A stretch of DNA of 64,000 bases from Algoriphagus sp. NG3. GTDB taxonomy: Bacteria > Bacteroidota > Bacteroidia > Cytophagales > Cyclobacteriaceae. The translations under genes and the position numbers were made by a program. Below are positions 1-9,232 of this stretch, piece after piece (the first letter of the stretch is position 1; each line of letters starts with the position of its first letter). The notes under the pieces are model-generated. The model did not search any database. It was not told the origin of the DNA and saw only the letters and a list, made by a program, of their open reading frames with translations. The stretch spans positions 3,941,001-4,005,000 of the forward strand of contig NZ_CP139421.1 in NCBI RefSeq assembly GCF_034119865.1. The letters are read 5' to 3'.

Positions 1-1029
1 TTTTTCATCCGCTCCTGCTACGCTTACCTGATAATTCTGCTGAGCCCCTGTTCCGATCACTTCATTTGCCCAATCGGAATAAATCCCGTTTCTGAAATTC
101 TCCAATTGCTGGGGAACAAAAATATTCCCGTCATCTTCAGGACTGCTCCATTCGCCTACGGTTCTTCTGGATTCCCTTCTAAAATCCACCCATTCCGGCC
201 CTGTCATGATGTAATCGTAGTCATCCAAACTCTGAGTGCTATAGTAGCTGTTGATAGACACTTTAGGCTTGCCCTGTGCACCTCTTTTGGTCGTGATCAG
301 TATTACCCCGTTTGCTCCCAGCGTACCATATATGGCAGTAGAAGCAGCATCTTTGAGCACTTCTATAGAGGCAATATCATTGGGGTTCACATCCAGGGTG
401 CTGCCATAGATGATTCCATCCACCAATACGAGAGGGTTGTTACCAGCATTTAAGGACCGGTTTCCCCTCAGCCTGATGTTCAGACCAGCCCCTGCTTGTC
501 CACTGGATTTGGTAAGGTCAAGTCCAGGCACCTTTCCCTGCATCACCTCCAAGGCATTAGTCACGGGTATTGCTGTCAAATCCTCGTCTCTTACTGAGAC
601 CACAGAGCCTGTCAGGTCTGATTTCTTCACCGTACCATACCCTACTACTACGACTTCGCCAAGGTCTTGCATGTCGTATTTCATCGAGACATTTAGTTCG
701 CTCTGGTTATTGACCGCTACTTCTTGGGAAACAAAACCAATAAAGGAGAAAACCAACGTAGCTCCTTCTTCCGGTACTTGTATTTCAAATTTACCGTCTA
801 GGTCGGTAGTCACTCCTTGCGTAGTCCCTTTGATGATTACTGACACTCCTGGTAAGGGTTCAGTATCCTCTTCAGTAATCACAGTACCTGAAACGACCCT
901 GCTTTGGGAAAAAGCAATCGATTGCACTGAGAGTGAAAAAATAATGCCCAGGAGAATTTGGCAGTATTTTACTTTGAAAACATCTCTTGTGAACGGCTCT
1001 TGTACCGTTTTGTAGAATTTTCTAAACAT
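1..1029 (-). CDS. SusC/RagA-family TonB-dependent outer membrane transporter (N-terminal part)
   Basis: This is the first 343 codons of an outer-membrane glycan importer; the gene continues beyond base 1. After a signal peptide (roughly residues 22-42) comes a carboxypeptidase-D-like domain (about 45-115) with the family's PLPGVSVIIKGT and TDLDGKF segments. The SusC signature GEVVVVGYGT is at 124-133, followed by the plug domain (VPGLDL, LRGNRSLN, VLVDG, IEVLKDA, YGTLGANGVILITTKRG). The ATG at 1029 is the only start in front of the hydrophobic segment. A susD partner would be expected beyond the left edge. With kduI/kduD/uxaB next door it probably imports pectin- or other uronate-rich oligosaccharides (inferred). 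Confidence 0.93.
   Translation of the reverse strand, partial: MFRKFYKTVQEPFTRDVFKVKYCQILLGIIFSLSVQSIAFSQSRVVSGTVITEEDTEPLPGVSVIIKGTTQGVTTDLDGKFEIQVPEEGATLVFSFIGFVSQEVAVNNQSELNVSMKYDMQDLGEVVVVGYGTVKKSDLTGSVVSVRDEDLTAIPVTNALEVMQGKVPGLDLTKSSGQAGAGLNIRLRGNRSLNAGNNPLVLVDGIIYGSTLDVNPNDIASIEVLKDAASTAIYGTLGANGVILITTKRGAQGKPKVSINSYYSTQSLDDYDYIMTGPEWVDFRRESRRTVGEWSSPEDDGNIFVPQQLENFRNGIYSDWANEVIGTGAQQNYQVSVAGADEK
914..925. promoter_or_regulatory. 12-bp palindrome GCAATCGATTGC inside susC
   Basis: A perfect palindrome about 104 bases inside susC. It is identical to the one at 2193-2204 and has the central CG typical of LacI-family operators. It may be an intragenic operator or a chance match. Confidence 0.35.
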
Positions 1030-1143
1030 AGGTTTTTGGGTAAAATTGTGGTTCTAATAGCTATCTCTTACTTAAATCTGAATCCAGATCCTTAGCCAAT
1101 CAAATGGCACCTAAATCGCATTTATAATTAATTCAACTTCTGA

Positions 1144-2110
1144 TCACTTATGAATTTCTAATGGAGAAGACAATTTATTAATCTCATTATTGAGGTATGC
1201 TTCAAACTCCTCCTTACTTTGAATTCCTCCTTTCTCCTGTTCCCAGGCTGCCAGAAAATAATAGCTCAGTTCTTTACCATTATTACTAAACACCAGTACA
1301 TGGGACAGATCATCGGCTGTTGCCTGTCTGAGTTGGGAAGTGGGATCGGGCCTTATTCTCCTCCCAAGTAGCAATACTTCCCAACCCCAGAGTCTTACCT
1401 ACTTTCAGAATATCCATACCCCAATCCGCCGGTTCATGATACGAGTCAAATCCATCCTGACCCACATCCTGCAATACCGGAGTATTCACTTTTTTACCAA
1501 ACACATCAATTCCATTTCTCCAATCCAGATAAAAACGGTAACCTACTAGGTCTGACTCCCAGCCCGGGCCTTCATAACGGATAAACCAGGAATGATCCGT
1601 ATGCTCCGGGGGCACCCGAAGAGAAGTGACATTCTGAAAATGCCCACCTATATATTCCCGGTCTTTGAACTCTCCCCCAACTTTATGGCTCAGCTCCGCC
1701 TGAGTGAGTTTGGCATAATCCCTCTTTACTTGGTCAGAGGAACCTTTCAAATCAACTTCAATTGTTTGATTAGCCTCTATTTTGGGAAGGACAAAAACCA
1801 GCCCTTTATCTGGACCATCTTCATTCCACTGGGAAGGTATCTCCTCACCGCCTATAAACACCTGATACGTCAATTGCTCAGCATCTCCAAAGCCAACTTC
1901 CAAATCACTTGGACTAAGCACAATCTTTTCATTAGCCCTTTCTATCGAAAGATGGTTTTCTATTGAAAATACAATTCCCTCAGAAGCATCACCAGAGTTG
2001 CCCTTGTCTTTTTGTGGAGTACAACTTAATGCAACTACAACCAATAACCCGGACAAATATCTAGAAAATCGTGCTTTTGGTACTTTGATAACACCTATAC
2101 ATCTCCTCAT
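1144..2110 (-). pseudogene. DUF4861-family lipoprotein, broken by frameshift and probable internal loss
   Basis: The 5' frame (start 2110) gives a lipoprotein signal with lipobox VALSC (Cys30). A DUF4861-like body follows, with motifs such as PGWESDLVGYRFYLDWRN and GFDSYHEPADWGMDILKVG, and the frame stops at 1310. The C-terminal part, containing ELSYYFLAAWEQE, lies in another frame ending at 1144. The frames overlap at 1310-1374, so the reading frame changes there. Both parts together give about 310 residues. As I remember the family it is around 400 residues, so a central segment also seems lost rather than a single base slipped. DUF4861 proteins occur in uronate-polysaccharide utilisation loci; their function is unknown. 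Family assignment is from recalled motifs. Confidence 0.7.
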
Positions 2111-2192
2111 TATTACGTTAATTTACAGCGGATTAACCCTGAAAACACTTACTCCCTTGATTGCTAAGCGACCGTATGAATCAAGAGTAAGA

Positions 2193-2204
2193 GCAATCGA
2201 TTGC
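2193..2204. promoter_or_regulatory. LacI-type operator palindrome GCAATCGATTGC
   Basis: A perfect 12-bp palindrome in the divergent DUF4861/kduI intergenic region, 83 bases upstream of the DUF4861 start. It resembles the imperfect copy at 2369-2380 and is a plausible site for the LacI-family protein encoded at 4483. Confidence 0.5.
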
Positions 2205-2360
2205 ATATTAAAAATAAAATAAATAAGAAAAAATTTTTTCAGTGGATTATTATCAATAAAAGTCAAATTAAATCGAAGGACATACATTTAACAAACGAAT
2301 AATCGGGGAATCCAAAAGAAACCAAATACTTTTTTGCATTTTGATTTTCGAAAATAATAC

Positions 2361-2380
2361 TATATTGCGCAAACGATTAC
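2361..2380 (+). promoter_or_regulatory. kduI promoter -7 region with overlapping operator-like site
   Basis: TTTG at 2340-2343 and TATATTGC at 2361-2368 (17-base spacing) loosely fit the Bacteroidota promoter. Directly behind lies GCAAACGATTAC (2369-2380), which matches 10 of 12 bases of the perfect palindromes at 914 and 2193. A repressor bound here would block the kduI start. Confidence 0.4.
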
Positions 2381-2391
2381 ATGAAACCCTT

Positions 2392-3231
2392 ATGAGTACT
2401 ACTATAACAACCAGGTATTCCTCACACCCTGAGGACTTCAAAAATTATCCCACAGAAGAAATCCGGGGAAAATTTCTCTTGGAGAATATTTTTATCCCTA
2501 ATCAAATCACCGGTATATATACTATGGAGGACAGGCTGATAGTAGGTGGAATCCACCCGGTAGATAAGCCTTTACCCTTGGAAACCGTGGATCAGCTGAA
2601 GGCTCCATATTTTCTAGAACGGCGTGAAATCGGAATTATCAATGTAGGAGCTACATGTACAATAGAAGTTGATGGTGAATCCATCAGTCTAGAAAGAAAA
2701 CAAGCCCTCTACATCGGGAAGGGGAATAAAGACGTAGTATTTCATCCTGCCAAAGAAGGAGATGCCTTATTATACTTCAATTCCGCTCCGGCGCATACGA
2801 CCTACCCTACACGCAAAATCACCCAGAAAGAGGCGGAAGTAGTCACCCTCGGCTCCTTGGAAAATTCCAACCACAGGACGATTTATAAGCTCTTGGTCAA
2901 CTCAGTGGTAGAAACCTGCCAATTGCAAATGGGAATGACAGAACTAAAACCTGGTTCAGTATGGAATACTATGCCAGCCCATGTGCATGATAGAAGGATG
3001 GAGGCATACTTTTACTTTGATCTAAAAGAAGAGAATGTAGTATCCCACTTCATGGGTGCCCCTGATGAAACCAGACATATTTGGATGAAAAACCATCAAG
3101 CCGTCATTTCTCCGGTCTGGTCTATCCACAGTGGAGCAGGAACTTCCAATTACACTTTCATTTGGGGGATGGCTGGTGAAAACATGGACTACGGCGATAT
3201 GGATATGGTAAAGCCTTCCGAATTGAAATAG
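2392..3231 (+). CDS. kduI: 5-dehydro-4-deoxy-D-glucuronate isomerase
   Basis: Converts 5-keto-4-deoxyuronate, released by polysaccharide lyases from pectate and similar uronans, to 2,5-diketo-3-deoxygluconate, the substrate of KduD. The cupin metal ligands are visible as H197 and H199 (PAHVHD), E204 and H246 (SIHSG). This pattern matches the E. coli enzyme offset by one residue. The reading frame is open further upstream from a TTG at 2341, but the ATG at 2392 gives 279 residues, the usual family length, and leaves the promoter/operator outside the gene. kduD, the next pathway step, follows after a repeat-filled gap. Confidence 0.96.
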   Translation: MSTTITTRYSSHPEDFKNYPTEEIRGKFLLENIFIPNQITGIYTMEDRLIVGGIHPVDKPLPLETVDQLKAPYFLERREIGIINVGATCTIEVDGESISLERKQALYIGKGNKDVVFHPAKEGDALLYFNSAPAHTTYPTRKITQKEAEVVTLGSLENSNHRTIYKLLVNSVVETCQLQMGMTELKPGSVWNTMPAHVHDRRMEAYFYFDLKEENVVSHFMGAPDETRHIWMKNHQAVISPVWSIHSGAGTSNYTFIWGMAGENMDYGDMDMVKPSELK

Positions 3232-3299
3232 AATATAAAAGCAAGTCAATTCGATACACAGCTATGGTGTCTCCAATGTTTATCTTCATGGAATTATTC

Positions 3300-3649
3300 T
3301 AAAACAAATAGTGTATTTTGAGACTTAGGTGCAGATTTTGGCTCACCTTAAAAGTTAATCGAAATCCGATAAATCAATCCTTGCTGAGGCAGAAAGGCAT
3401 GTAGAAGACGACACACCTAGGCATAATTATATCTCATGCGGAATCCCCTGTCCGACGACAGACCTGCATGTGACCTTTGAAAGAAAAATATAAACACATG
3501 AAATCGAGCCTGCCTACCGGACAGGGAGGTATGGCCTTTAAAAGTTAAATTATAATCAAATGAAATCGAGCATGACTCAAGCGTCACACACTAGGATGAT
3601 ATAATACATACGAGATTCCATCTGATCATTAAAAACAAATTATAAACAG
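3300..3649. repeat. Start-codon-linked intergenic repeat, three tandem units before kduD
   Basis: The kduI-kduD gap holds three degenerate units, each ending in an AT-rich block plus ATGAAA: at about 3500, at 3560, and at the kduD start codon itself (3650). Shared elements are ATGAAATCGAGC, a CGAGATTCCAT-like block, CTTTAAAA and AAATTATAA. Variable small hairpins sit in the middle, for example CCTGCCTACCGGACAGG near 3509-3525. Similar units end at the starts of mntA (23112) and queA (56143). No coding sequence is credible here. Confidence 0.7.
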
Positions 3650-4435
3650 ATGAAACCAAACTTTGAACTAAGAGGTAAAATCGCTCTTGTGACAGGCGCC
3701 ACACATGGCCTGGGGATGGCTATGGCCAAAGCTCTCGCGCATCAAGGTGCCACGTTGGTAATCAATGGGCATACTCCTGCCAAAATGGACGCTGCAATTG
3801 AAAAATATGCTTCTGAAGATATTATAGCCCATCCTTATTTATTCGATGTAAGCGATGTCCAAGCTGTGGATACCGCCATCAACAAAATAGAAGAGGAAAT
3901 AGGGACAATCGATATATTGGTAAATAATGCAGGAATGATCCAACGCACCCCTGCATTGGAAATGGATCCTGAAGACTTTCGTAAAGTTGTGGACATTGAC
4001 TTGGTGTCCCCATTTATAGTGTCCCAGAGAGTCGCTAAAACTATGGTGAAAAAAGGAAGCGGCAAAATCATCAACATCTGCTCCATGATGAGTGAGCTTG
4101 GTAGAAACACTGTAAGTGCTTATGCTGCTGCCAAAGGTGGCCTCAAAATGCTGACAAGAAATCTCGCTACAGAATGGGCAAAATATAATATACAGGTGAA
4201 TGGTATAGGCCCTGGCTATTTTGCCACTGAGCAAACCGCCCCTATCCGGGTAGACGGACATCCCTTCAATGATTTTATTGTCAATCGGACACCTGCAGGT
4301 CGATGGGGGGATCCTGATGACCTAGGCGGAGCAGTAGTTTTTCTATCCAGCGCAGCAAGTGATTTCATCAATGGCCAAATTCTATACGTTGATGGGGGAA
4401 TCCTGGCAACCATAGGCAAACCAGCAGGTGAATAG
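3650..4435 (+). CDS. kduD: 2-dehydro-3-deoxy-D-gluconate 5-dehydrogenase (SDR family)
   Basis: A short-chain dehydrogenase of 261 residues that reduces 2,5-diketo-3-deoxygluconate to KDG with NAD(P)H. The Rossmann motif TGATHGLG is at 15-22 and NNAG at 92-95. The catalytic Ser145-Tyr158-x3-Lys162 set and the IGPGYFATE segment are also visible. The assignment to KduD rather than gluconate 5-dehydrogenase, a close relative, rests on the adjacent kduI. The start ATG coincides with the right end of the intergenic repeat, so expression may depend on sequence supplied by that repeat. Confidence 0.92.
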   Translation: MKPNFELRGKIALVTGATHGLGMAMAKALAHQGATLVINGHTPAKMDAAIEKYASEDIIAHPYLFDVSDVQAVDTAINKIEEEIGTIDILVNNAGMIQRTPALEMDPEDFRKVVDIDLVSPFIVSQRVAKTMVKKGSGKIINICSMMSELGRNTVSAYAAAKGGLKMLTRNLATEWAKYNIQVNGIGPGYFATEQTAPIRVDGHPFNDFIVNRTPAGRWGDPDDLGGAVVFLSSAASDFINGQILYVDGGILATIGKPAGE

Positions 4436-4482
4436 TTATCTTTAACTGTCAATTCAACCACAATACAACCCAAACCTAGGCA

Positions 4483-5517
4483 ATGAGAAACGGAAAGGCT
4501 ACCATTCATGATATCGCGGAGAAGCTTAAAGTAACGGCTTCTACAGTATCCAGAGCCCTGAATAACAACCCCAGGATCTCTGATGCCACCAAGAAAAAGG
4601 TATTAAAGGCTGCTAAAGAGCTTAATTATCAGCCAAACAATATCGCTTCGGCCCTTCGCAGCGGAAGAAGCAAACTCATTGGGGTGATTGTACCTACTGC
4701 CAACAGAAACTTCTTCTCCTCTGTCATCCGGGGCATAGAAGAAATTGCAAATTCTTTAAACTACAAAGTAGTAATCACACAGTCTTACGATGACTACGAA
4801 AAGGAAATGCAAACGGTAGAAGCACTTTTAAATGCACAGGTGGACGGAGTAATTGCCTCCATTGGCAAGACTACCCTGCAAGTAGATCATTTTAAACAAA
4901 TACTGAAAAAAGGGATTCCTCTGGTGCTGTTTGACCGGGTCACCAATGAATTGGATGTGAGCCAGGTAGTAATCGATGATTACTATGGGGCATTCCAAGC
5001 CACAGAGCACTTGATTGAAGAAGGGTGTAAGAGAATAGTTCATTTCAGCAGCTCGCAAAACATCAACATCTACAAAGAGCGTAAACGAGGCTATGAGGAC
5101 GCGTTACTCAAGCATGGAATCACTGTTGATCCCGAATTGATACGCTTCAGCAAACTGCAGCTGGAAGATGGAAGGGCCTCCATGCAGGAGGTGATCGATT
5201 CAAACATTCCTTTTGATGCGGTATTCTCAGCTTCGGATTACTCCATCATGGGAGCTATGCAGGTGTTGAAAGAAAATGGGTATAAGCTTCCTGAGGATGT
5301 GAAACTCGTGGGCTTTGGCGATGAGCCTTTTACCTCTTTCACCGAACCTACCCTTACTACGGTCAATCAAAAAAGTATTCCCATGGGAAGGATCACGGCA
5401 GAAACCTTTTTTGAGATCCTGAATGAAAAAGACAAAATCAACAGCATTCCTAAAAAGACAATCCTTAAACCAGAATTGATCATCCGAAATTCTTCGATCA
5501 ACCCAAAAAACAAGTAA
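4483..5517 (+). CDS. LacI-family transcriptional regulator
   Basis: 344 residues. The N-terminal LacI helix-turn-helix reads ATIHDIAEKLKVTASTVSRA, with the hinge LNYQPNNIASALRSGRS. A periplasmic-binding-protein-like sensor domain follows (GVIVPT, ASDYSIMGAMQVLKENG, VGFGDEPFTSFTEP). It lies between kduD and uxaB in the same direction with short gaps (47 and 22 bases), so it is probably cotranscribed and autoregulated. Its effector is likely a uronate or KDG-pathway intermediate (inferred). The palindromes at 2193 and 2369 are candidate binding sites. Confidence 0.93.
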   Translation: MRNGKATIHDIAEKLKVTASTVSRALNNNPRISDATKKKVLKAAKELNYQPNNIASALRSGRSKLIGVIVPTANRNFFSSVIRGIEEIANSLNYKVVITQSYDDYEKEMQTVEALLNAQVDGVIASIGKTTLQVDHFKQILKKGIPLVLFDRVTNELDVSQVVIDDYYGAFQATEHLIEEGCKRIVHFSSSQNINIYKERKRGYEDALLKHGITVDPELIRFSKLQLEDGRASMQEVIDSNIPFDAVFSASDYSIMGAMQVLKENGYKLPEDVKLVGFGDEPFTSFTEPTLTTVNQKSIPMGRITAETFFEILNEKDKINSIPKKTILKPELIIRNSSINPKNK

Positions 5518-5539
5518 ACCAGCACACCTATTAAATCTA

Positions 5540-6943
5540 ATGAAACTCCTTTCCAGACCCAACATCACCTCGTCTAATCGTCCCGTTAAAATTCTACAGT
5601 TCGGAAATGGAAATTTCCTTCGCGGATTTACAGATTGGATGATCGAAAAAGCAAATCAAGCCAATGTGTTTGATGGGGATATCCACATTGTTCAGGTTCA
5701 CAGCAAGTCAGGAAATAACCCAATGAAGGATCAGGATTGCCTGTTCCATGTCATTGAGCAGGGGCTGAAAAAGGGTGAATTAGTACAGGAATCCACCCTG
5801 GTGACTAGCGTGTCGGGCATTACAAATGTCTTTGAAGAATATGAAGATTATCTGAAACTGGGAGAAAATCCTGATCTACGGTTTGTTATTTCCAATACCA
5901 CAGAAGCCGGGATAACATTTGACCCAAAAGATTCCTCTTCGGATAGCATTTCAAATACTTTCCCTGGCAAACTCACTGCCTTGCTTTATCATCGGTACAA
6001 GACTTTCCAAGGAGATCCTTCCAAAGGACTGATATTCCTTCCCTGCGAATTGATCGAAGCAAACGGTGCTGTATTGAAAGACTGCATCCAAAAATACATA
6101 TCCTATTGGAAGTTGCCTGCGGGTTTCTCCGAATGGATCGACTGGAACAATACATTCTGCAATACATTGGTGGACAGGATTGTTCCCGGATTCCCGAAAG
6201 AGTCTATCGAAGAGGTTCAAGAGAAAATCGGATACAAAGACGATATGGCCGTCATGGTGGAACCTTACCACTTTTGGGCCATCGAAGGTGCAGATGTGGT
6301 AAAGCAGGAATTCCCATTGGATCAGGCAGGACTCAATGTGAAATTTGTGGATAACCTTAGTCCTTTCCGCACCCAAAAAGTAAGAATCCTAAATGGGGGA
6401 CATACGGCAATGGTGCCTTATGCTTATCTCAAAGGCCTAAGAACAGTAAGAGAAGCTGTGGAAAACCCTGAAATCGGAACCTTCCTAAAAGATGCTATTT
6501 ACGGTGAGATTATCCCTACGCTCGATATGCCACAGGAAGAACTGGAGCAGTTTGCCAAGGACGTTTTGGAGCGCTTTGCCAATCCCTTCATTGTGCATGA
6601 GCTTAAGTCCATCGCATTGAACAGTATTTCTAAATTCAAGGTAAGAGTACTCCCGTCCCTGCTTGCCTATAATGAGCTGAAAAATGAATGGCCGGAGAAA
6701 TTAATCCTATCTTTCGCTGCGCTTTTGGTGTTCTATAAGGGGGATTACAAAGGAGTAGAAACTCCCGTCAATGACAATACTGATATAATGGATGAATTCA
6801 AGGCAGCTTGGGCTCTTGGTTCTACCAATGAAACTGTCGCGAAATTATTGAGTGAGAGATCTTATTGGGGAGAGGACTTAAGGAGCTATCAGGGATTAAC
6901 TGAAGCTGTATCAGAAGCAGTAGATCAACTTCTACAAGCTTAA
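5540..6943 (+). CDS. uxaB: Tagaturonate reductase (altronate oxidoreductase)
   Basis: 467 residues, mannitol-dehydrogenase superfamily; reduces D-tagaturonate to D-altronate with NADH in galacturonate catabolism. The nucleotide-binding start ILQFGNGNFLRGF (about 18-30), SNTTEAGI and the C-terminal-domain motif KVRILNGGHTA are visible. E. coli UxaB is of similar length. Its presence points to galacturonate, hence pectin, as the likely substrate of the locus. The gene converges on the GH43 gene across a shared hairpin terminator. Confidence 0.92.
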   Translation: MKLLSRPNITSSNRPVKILQFGNGNFLRGFTDWMIEKANQANVFDGDIHIVQVHSKSGNNPMKDQDCLFHVIEQGLKKGELVQESTLVTSVSGITNVFEEYEDYLKLGENPDLRFVISNTTEAGITFDPKDSSSDSISNTFPGKLTALLYHRYKTFQGDPSKGLIFLPCELIEANGAVLKDCIQKYISYWKLPAGFSEWIDWNNTFCNTLVDRIVPGFPKESIEEVQEKIGYKDDMAVMVEPYHFWAIEGADVVKQEFPLDQAGLNVKFVDNLSPFRTQKVRILNGGHTAMVPYAYLKGLRTVREAVENPEIGTFLKDAIYGEIIPTLDMPQEELEQFAKDVLERFANPFIVHELKSIALNSISKFKVRVLPSLLAYNELKNEWPEKLILSFAALLVFYKGDYKGVETPVNDNTDIMDEFKAAWALGSTNETVAKLLSERSYWGEDLRSYQGLTEAVSEAVDQLLQA

Positions 6944-6987
6944 CCCTATCGAAATTTAGGGCTCGGTCAGATTTAAGATTCTGATTG

Positions 6988-7023
6988 AAGAAAAGGAAAG
7001 CATCATTTTGCTTTCCTTTTCTT
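6988..7023. terminator. Bidirectional hairpin terminator between uxaB and GH43
   Basis: A 14-base perfect stem (AAGAAAAGGAAAGC / GCTTTCCTTTTCTT) with an 8-base loop. Each arm carries A or T tracts, so it can serve both convergent genes. Confidence 0.85.
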
Positions 7024-7036
7024 CTTTTAATTGCTC

Positions 7037-8176
7037 TTAAAAGGGCATATCCTGCGCTGTAGTAGTCGGCCCATGGACTACTAAAGTACCGTCAGATTTG
7101 ATTTCCATTTTATCCAAAAATACTACCCGCTCCTGACCGGATTCTTTGGTACGACCATGATAGACACAATACATATCGCCGTTATCCATGAATACTATAT
7201 TGTTATGCCCCGTGCCTGTCACTTCCCCGCCTTTATGTGTATTGAGTTCCAGTACGGGATTGTTTGCCGCCTTGGTAAATGGCCCCAATGGGTTTGAGCT
7301 GGTAGCGTAACCTACCGCATAATTTTCTCCTGCGTAGTAATTGCTTGAATACATCATATAGTAAATGTCATCATGCTTAAAAATCACAGAACCCTCAGTC
7401 CATCTTCTGTTGATTTCCTGCTTGGTAACCGATCTACTTTCCCATTCTGCCTGGTTATCGTCCATGGTGACAGGGGGACGAAGACATAATACAGGTTCCC
7501 CGATTACTCCTGAGAAATCAGGCTTCAGTTCCACTCCGTACACCCAACTCTCCTCTATCTCATCGTACCAGCCTTTCTCTCGTGCCCATTTTGCCACTTC
7601 ACTTTCCACAGGATGTTTGTAACAAGCCCTTGAATAATAGAGGTAGTATTTTCCTCCTTCCCAATACACATTCGCATCTATGATCGGATATCCAGGATCA
7701 AATATCGGCTTGTCATACATTTCTATGAATGGCCCGGTCGGACTATCGGATTTCGCCACACCGATCATAAAATTCTCTTCTTCATTGGTAGGATTGACCC
7801 TCCACTGGGCACTGAAAAACATATAATAGTTGCCCTCAATTTTATAGACTTCCGGTGCCCAGAAGAATTTGCTTGCCCAGCTTTCTTCCGTGTTTCCCTG
7901 ATATACCTGCCCTTCAAATTTCCAATCGACCAGATTAGCTGAGGAATAAGCCGCAAATCCATCTTTTGCTCCACCGCCTGTTCCGTACATGTAGTATTTC
8001 CCTTCCCCATCATTCAGGATAAAAGGATCTCCAAATGCCACATCCAGCGGGTTTGCATAAGTTTTCACTTCTAACACCTCATCTGATTCCTCCAGCTTGG
8101 TTTCCTTACTACTGCAGGACTCAAAACCAATCAATACCAGCAATACGACTCCACTATACTTAGCCAAAATTCTCAT
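7037..8176 (-). CDS. GH43-family glycoside hydrolase, lipoprotein
   Basis: 379 residues with a lipoprotein signal (lipobox GFESC, Cys21), so probably surface-anchored. The five-bladed-propeller GH43 catalytic set is visible: Asp50 (FGDPFIL), Asp167 (PIIDANVYW) and Glu261 (RRWTEGSVIF). FFWAPEVYK and PTGPF repeats also fit the family. GH43 members are mostly arabinofuranosidases, xylosidases or galactosidases acting on side chains; the exact specificity cannot be read here. Beside kduI/uxaB a role in trimming pectin side chains is plausible (inferred). Confidence 0.9.
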   Translation of the reverse strand: MRILAKYSGVVLLVLIGFESCSSKETKLEESDEVLEVKTYANPLDVAFGDPFILNDGEGKYYMYGTGGGAKDGFAAYSSANLVDWKFEGQVYQGNTEESWASKFFWAPEVYKIEGNYYMFFSAQWRVNPTNEEENFMIGVAKSDSPTGPFIEMYDKPIFDPGYPIIDANVYWEGGKYYLYYSRACYKHPVESEVAKWAREKGWYDEIEESWVYGVELKPDFSGVIGEPVLCLRPPVTMDDNQAEWESRSVTKQEINRRWTEGSVIFKHDDIYYMMYSSNYYAGENYAVGYATSSNPLGPFTKAANNPVLELNTHKGGEVTGTGHNNIVFMDNGDMYCVYHGRTKESGQERVVFLDKMEIKSDGTLVVHGPTTTAQDMPF

Positions 8177-8290
8177 GTCTCGGTAATTTTTACTTTTCTA
8201 AACTGCCAAAGTACATTGTTTTGTTAAAAGGGGCTTGATTCAGCGCAAGAATGCAGTTAAAATAATTTGGCAAAAACCGATAGGCGGGAT

Positions 8291-9058
8291 TTAATCAGCT
8301 CCTTTAACCCAACCCCTAGGATCTTGTTTCATTAACCTCACCAATGCACCATACAGCTCAGGGTTATAATCAAAAAACTCGTGGGGCATCTCAAAGAAAG
8401 TCTCCAAGGCTACCGCAAAAAACTCATGGTGATTAAATCCAGCACTTGTCCTAAACACTGATCCCCCTCCCTCATTCACCTTTCTTATTTCTTCGTCTGC
8501 AAATTGCAAAAAAGATTTATAAACCTCCGGAGCAAAAAACTCACTTTCCCCATTGTAGTGGATCTGGTTTTCAAGTTTCAATGCATGAGCCACCTCATGG
8601 ATGCCTAGATTTACACCGTCATGCTCGCTTTCCATTCCCTCCAAAAAGCATTTCCAAGACATCACGATCAGCCCATGTCTGGGATTTACTTCACCACGAT
8701 GATACTGTCTGGAAATCGTACTGTAATACGTATCTGGGTAAATTAAAATCTTACTAAAATGGGGTAGACGAAGATCTTTCCAACCGAAGGTCACCATCAC
8801 CATAGTTGCCCCGATCAGGATTTTCATTTCGGAAGTAACAATTCCCAAACCTTCCCTTCCCATAAATGATTTGGTTGTAAGAATTACTTCAAGTTTCTTT
8901 CTGAATTCTTTTTTGTGCTTTTCCGAAAGTCTGGCATAATACGGGAATTGTTTCTCAAGAATCTCAATCTCCAAGTTTGTCAAGCGAATTCTCCCAAACA
9001 TAATCCGAAGTTCAATGAGCAAACTTGCAAGACTGTTCATCCTATAAAAAGGCATCAT
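8291..9058 (-). CDS. MtfA/M90-type zinc metallopeptidase
   Basis: 255 residues. The zinc motif HEVAH is at 154-158 with a downstream acidic segment FFAVALETFFE carrying the likely third ligand. Both the HExxH context (GIHEVAHALKLEN) and the segment NPRHGLIVMSW fit the MtfA (DUF980, M90) family, known in enterobacteria for binding the Mlc repressor; its role in Bacteroidota is unknown. It has no signal peptide, though a hydrophobic stretch near 79-91 is present. Two adjacent ATGs (9058, 9055) leave the start ambiguous by one residue. Confidence 0.82.
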   Translation of the reverse strand: MMPFYRMNSLASLLIELRIMFGRIRLTNLEIEILEKQFPYYARLSEKHKKEFRKKLEVILTTKSFMGREGLGIVTSEMKILIGATMVMVTFGWKDLRLPHFSKILIYPDTYYSTISRQYHRGEVNPRHGLIVMSWKCFLEGMESEHDGVNLGIHEVAHALKLENQIHYNGESEFFAPEVYKSFLQFADEEIRKVNEGGGSVFRTSAGFNHHEFFAVALETFFEMPHEFFDYNPELYGALVRLMKQDPRGWVKGAD

Positions 9059-9071
9059 AAGCTTAAAGTAA

Positions 9072-9103
9072 AAATGGCAGATACCCGAAGATATCTACCA
9101 TTT
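9072..9103 (-). terminator. rny terminator hairpin
   Basis: Arms AAATGGCAGATA and TATCTACCATTT pair with one mismatch around an 8-base loop. On the minus strand the stem is followed by TTTTTACTTT, downstream of the rny stop. Confidence 0.6.
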
Positions 9104-9232
9104 CACTATGGATCAAATTATTATTTTATGGAGATCCGCTTTTCTGCCAACAAAACAAAAGCATCATAGTGTTCAAATAACACTAGCTTAAAGGGTGCTT
9201 CGGTCTTCTGTCTGCTGTCTTCCAGCCTCTAT

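Noticed and set aside
2341..2391. Upstream TTG start of kduI
   Set aside because: It would place the promoter and operator-like site inside the coding sequence and exceed the family length.
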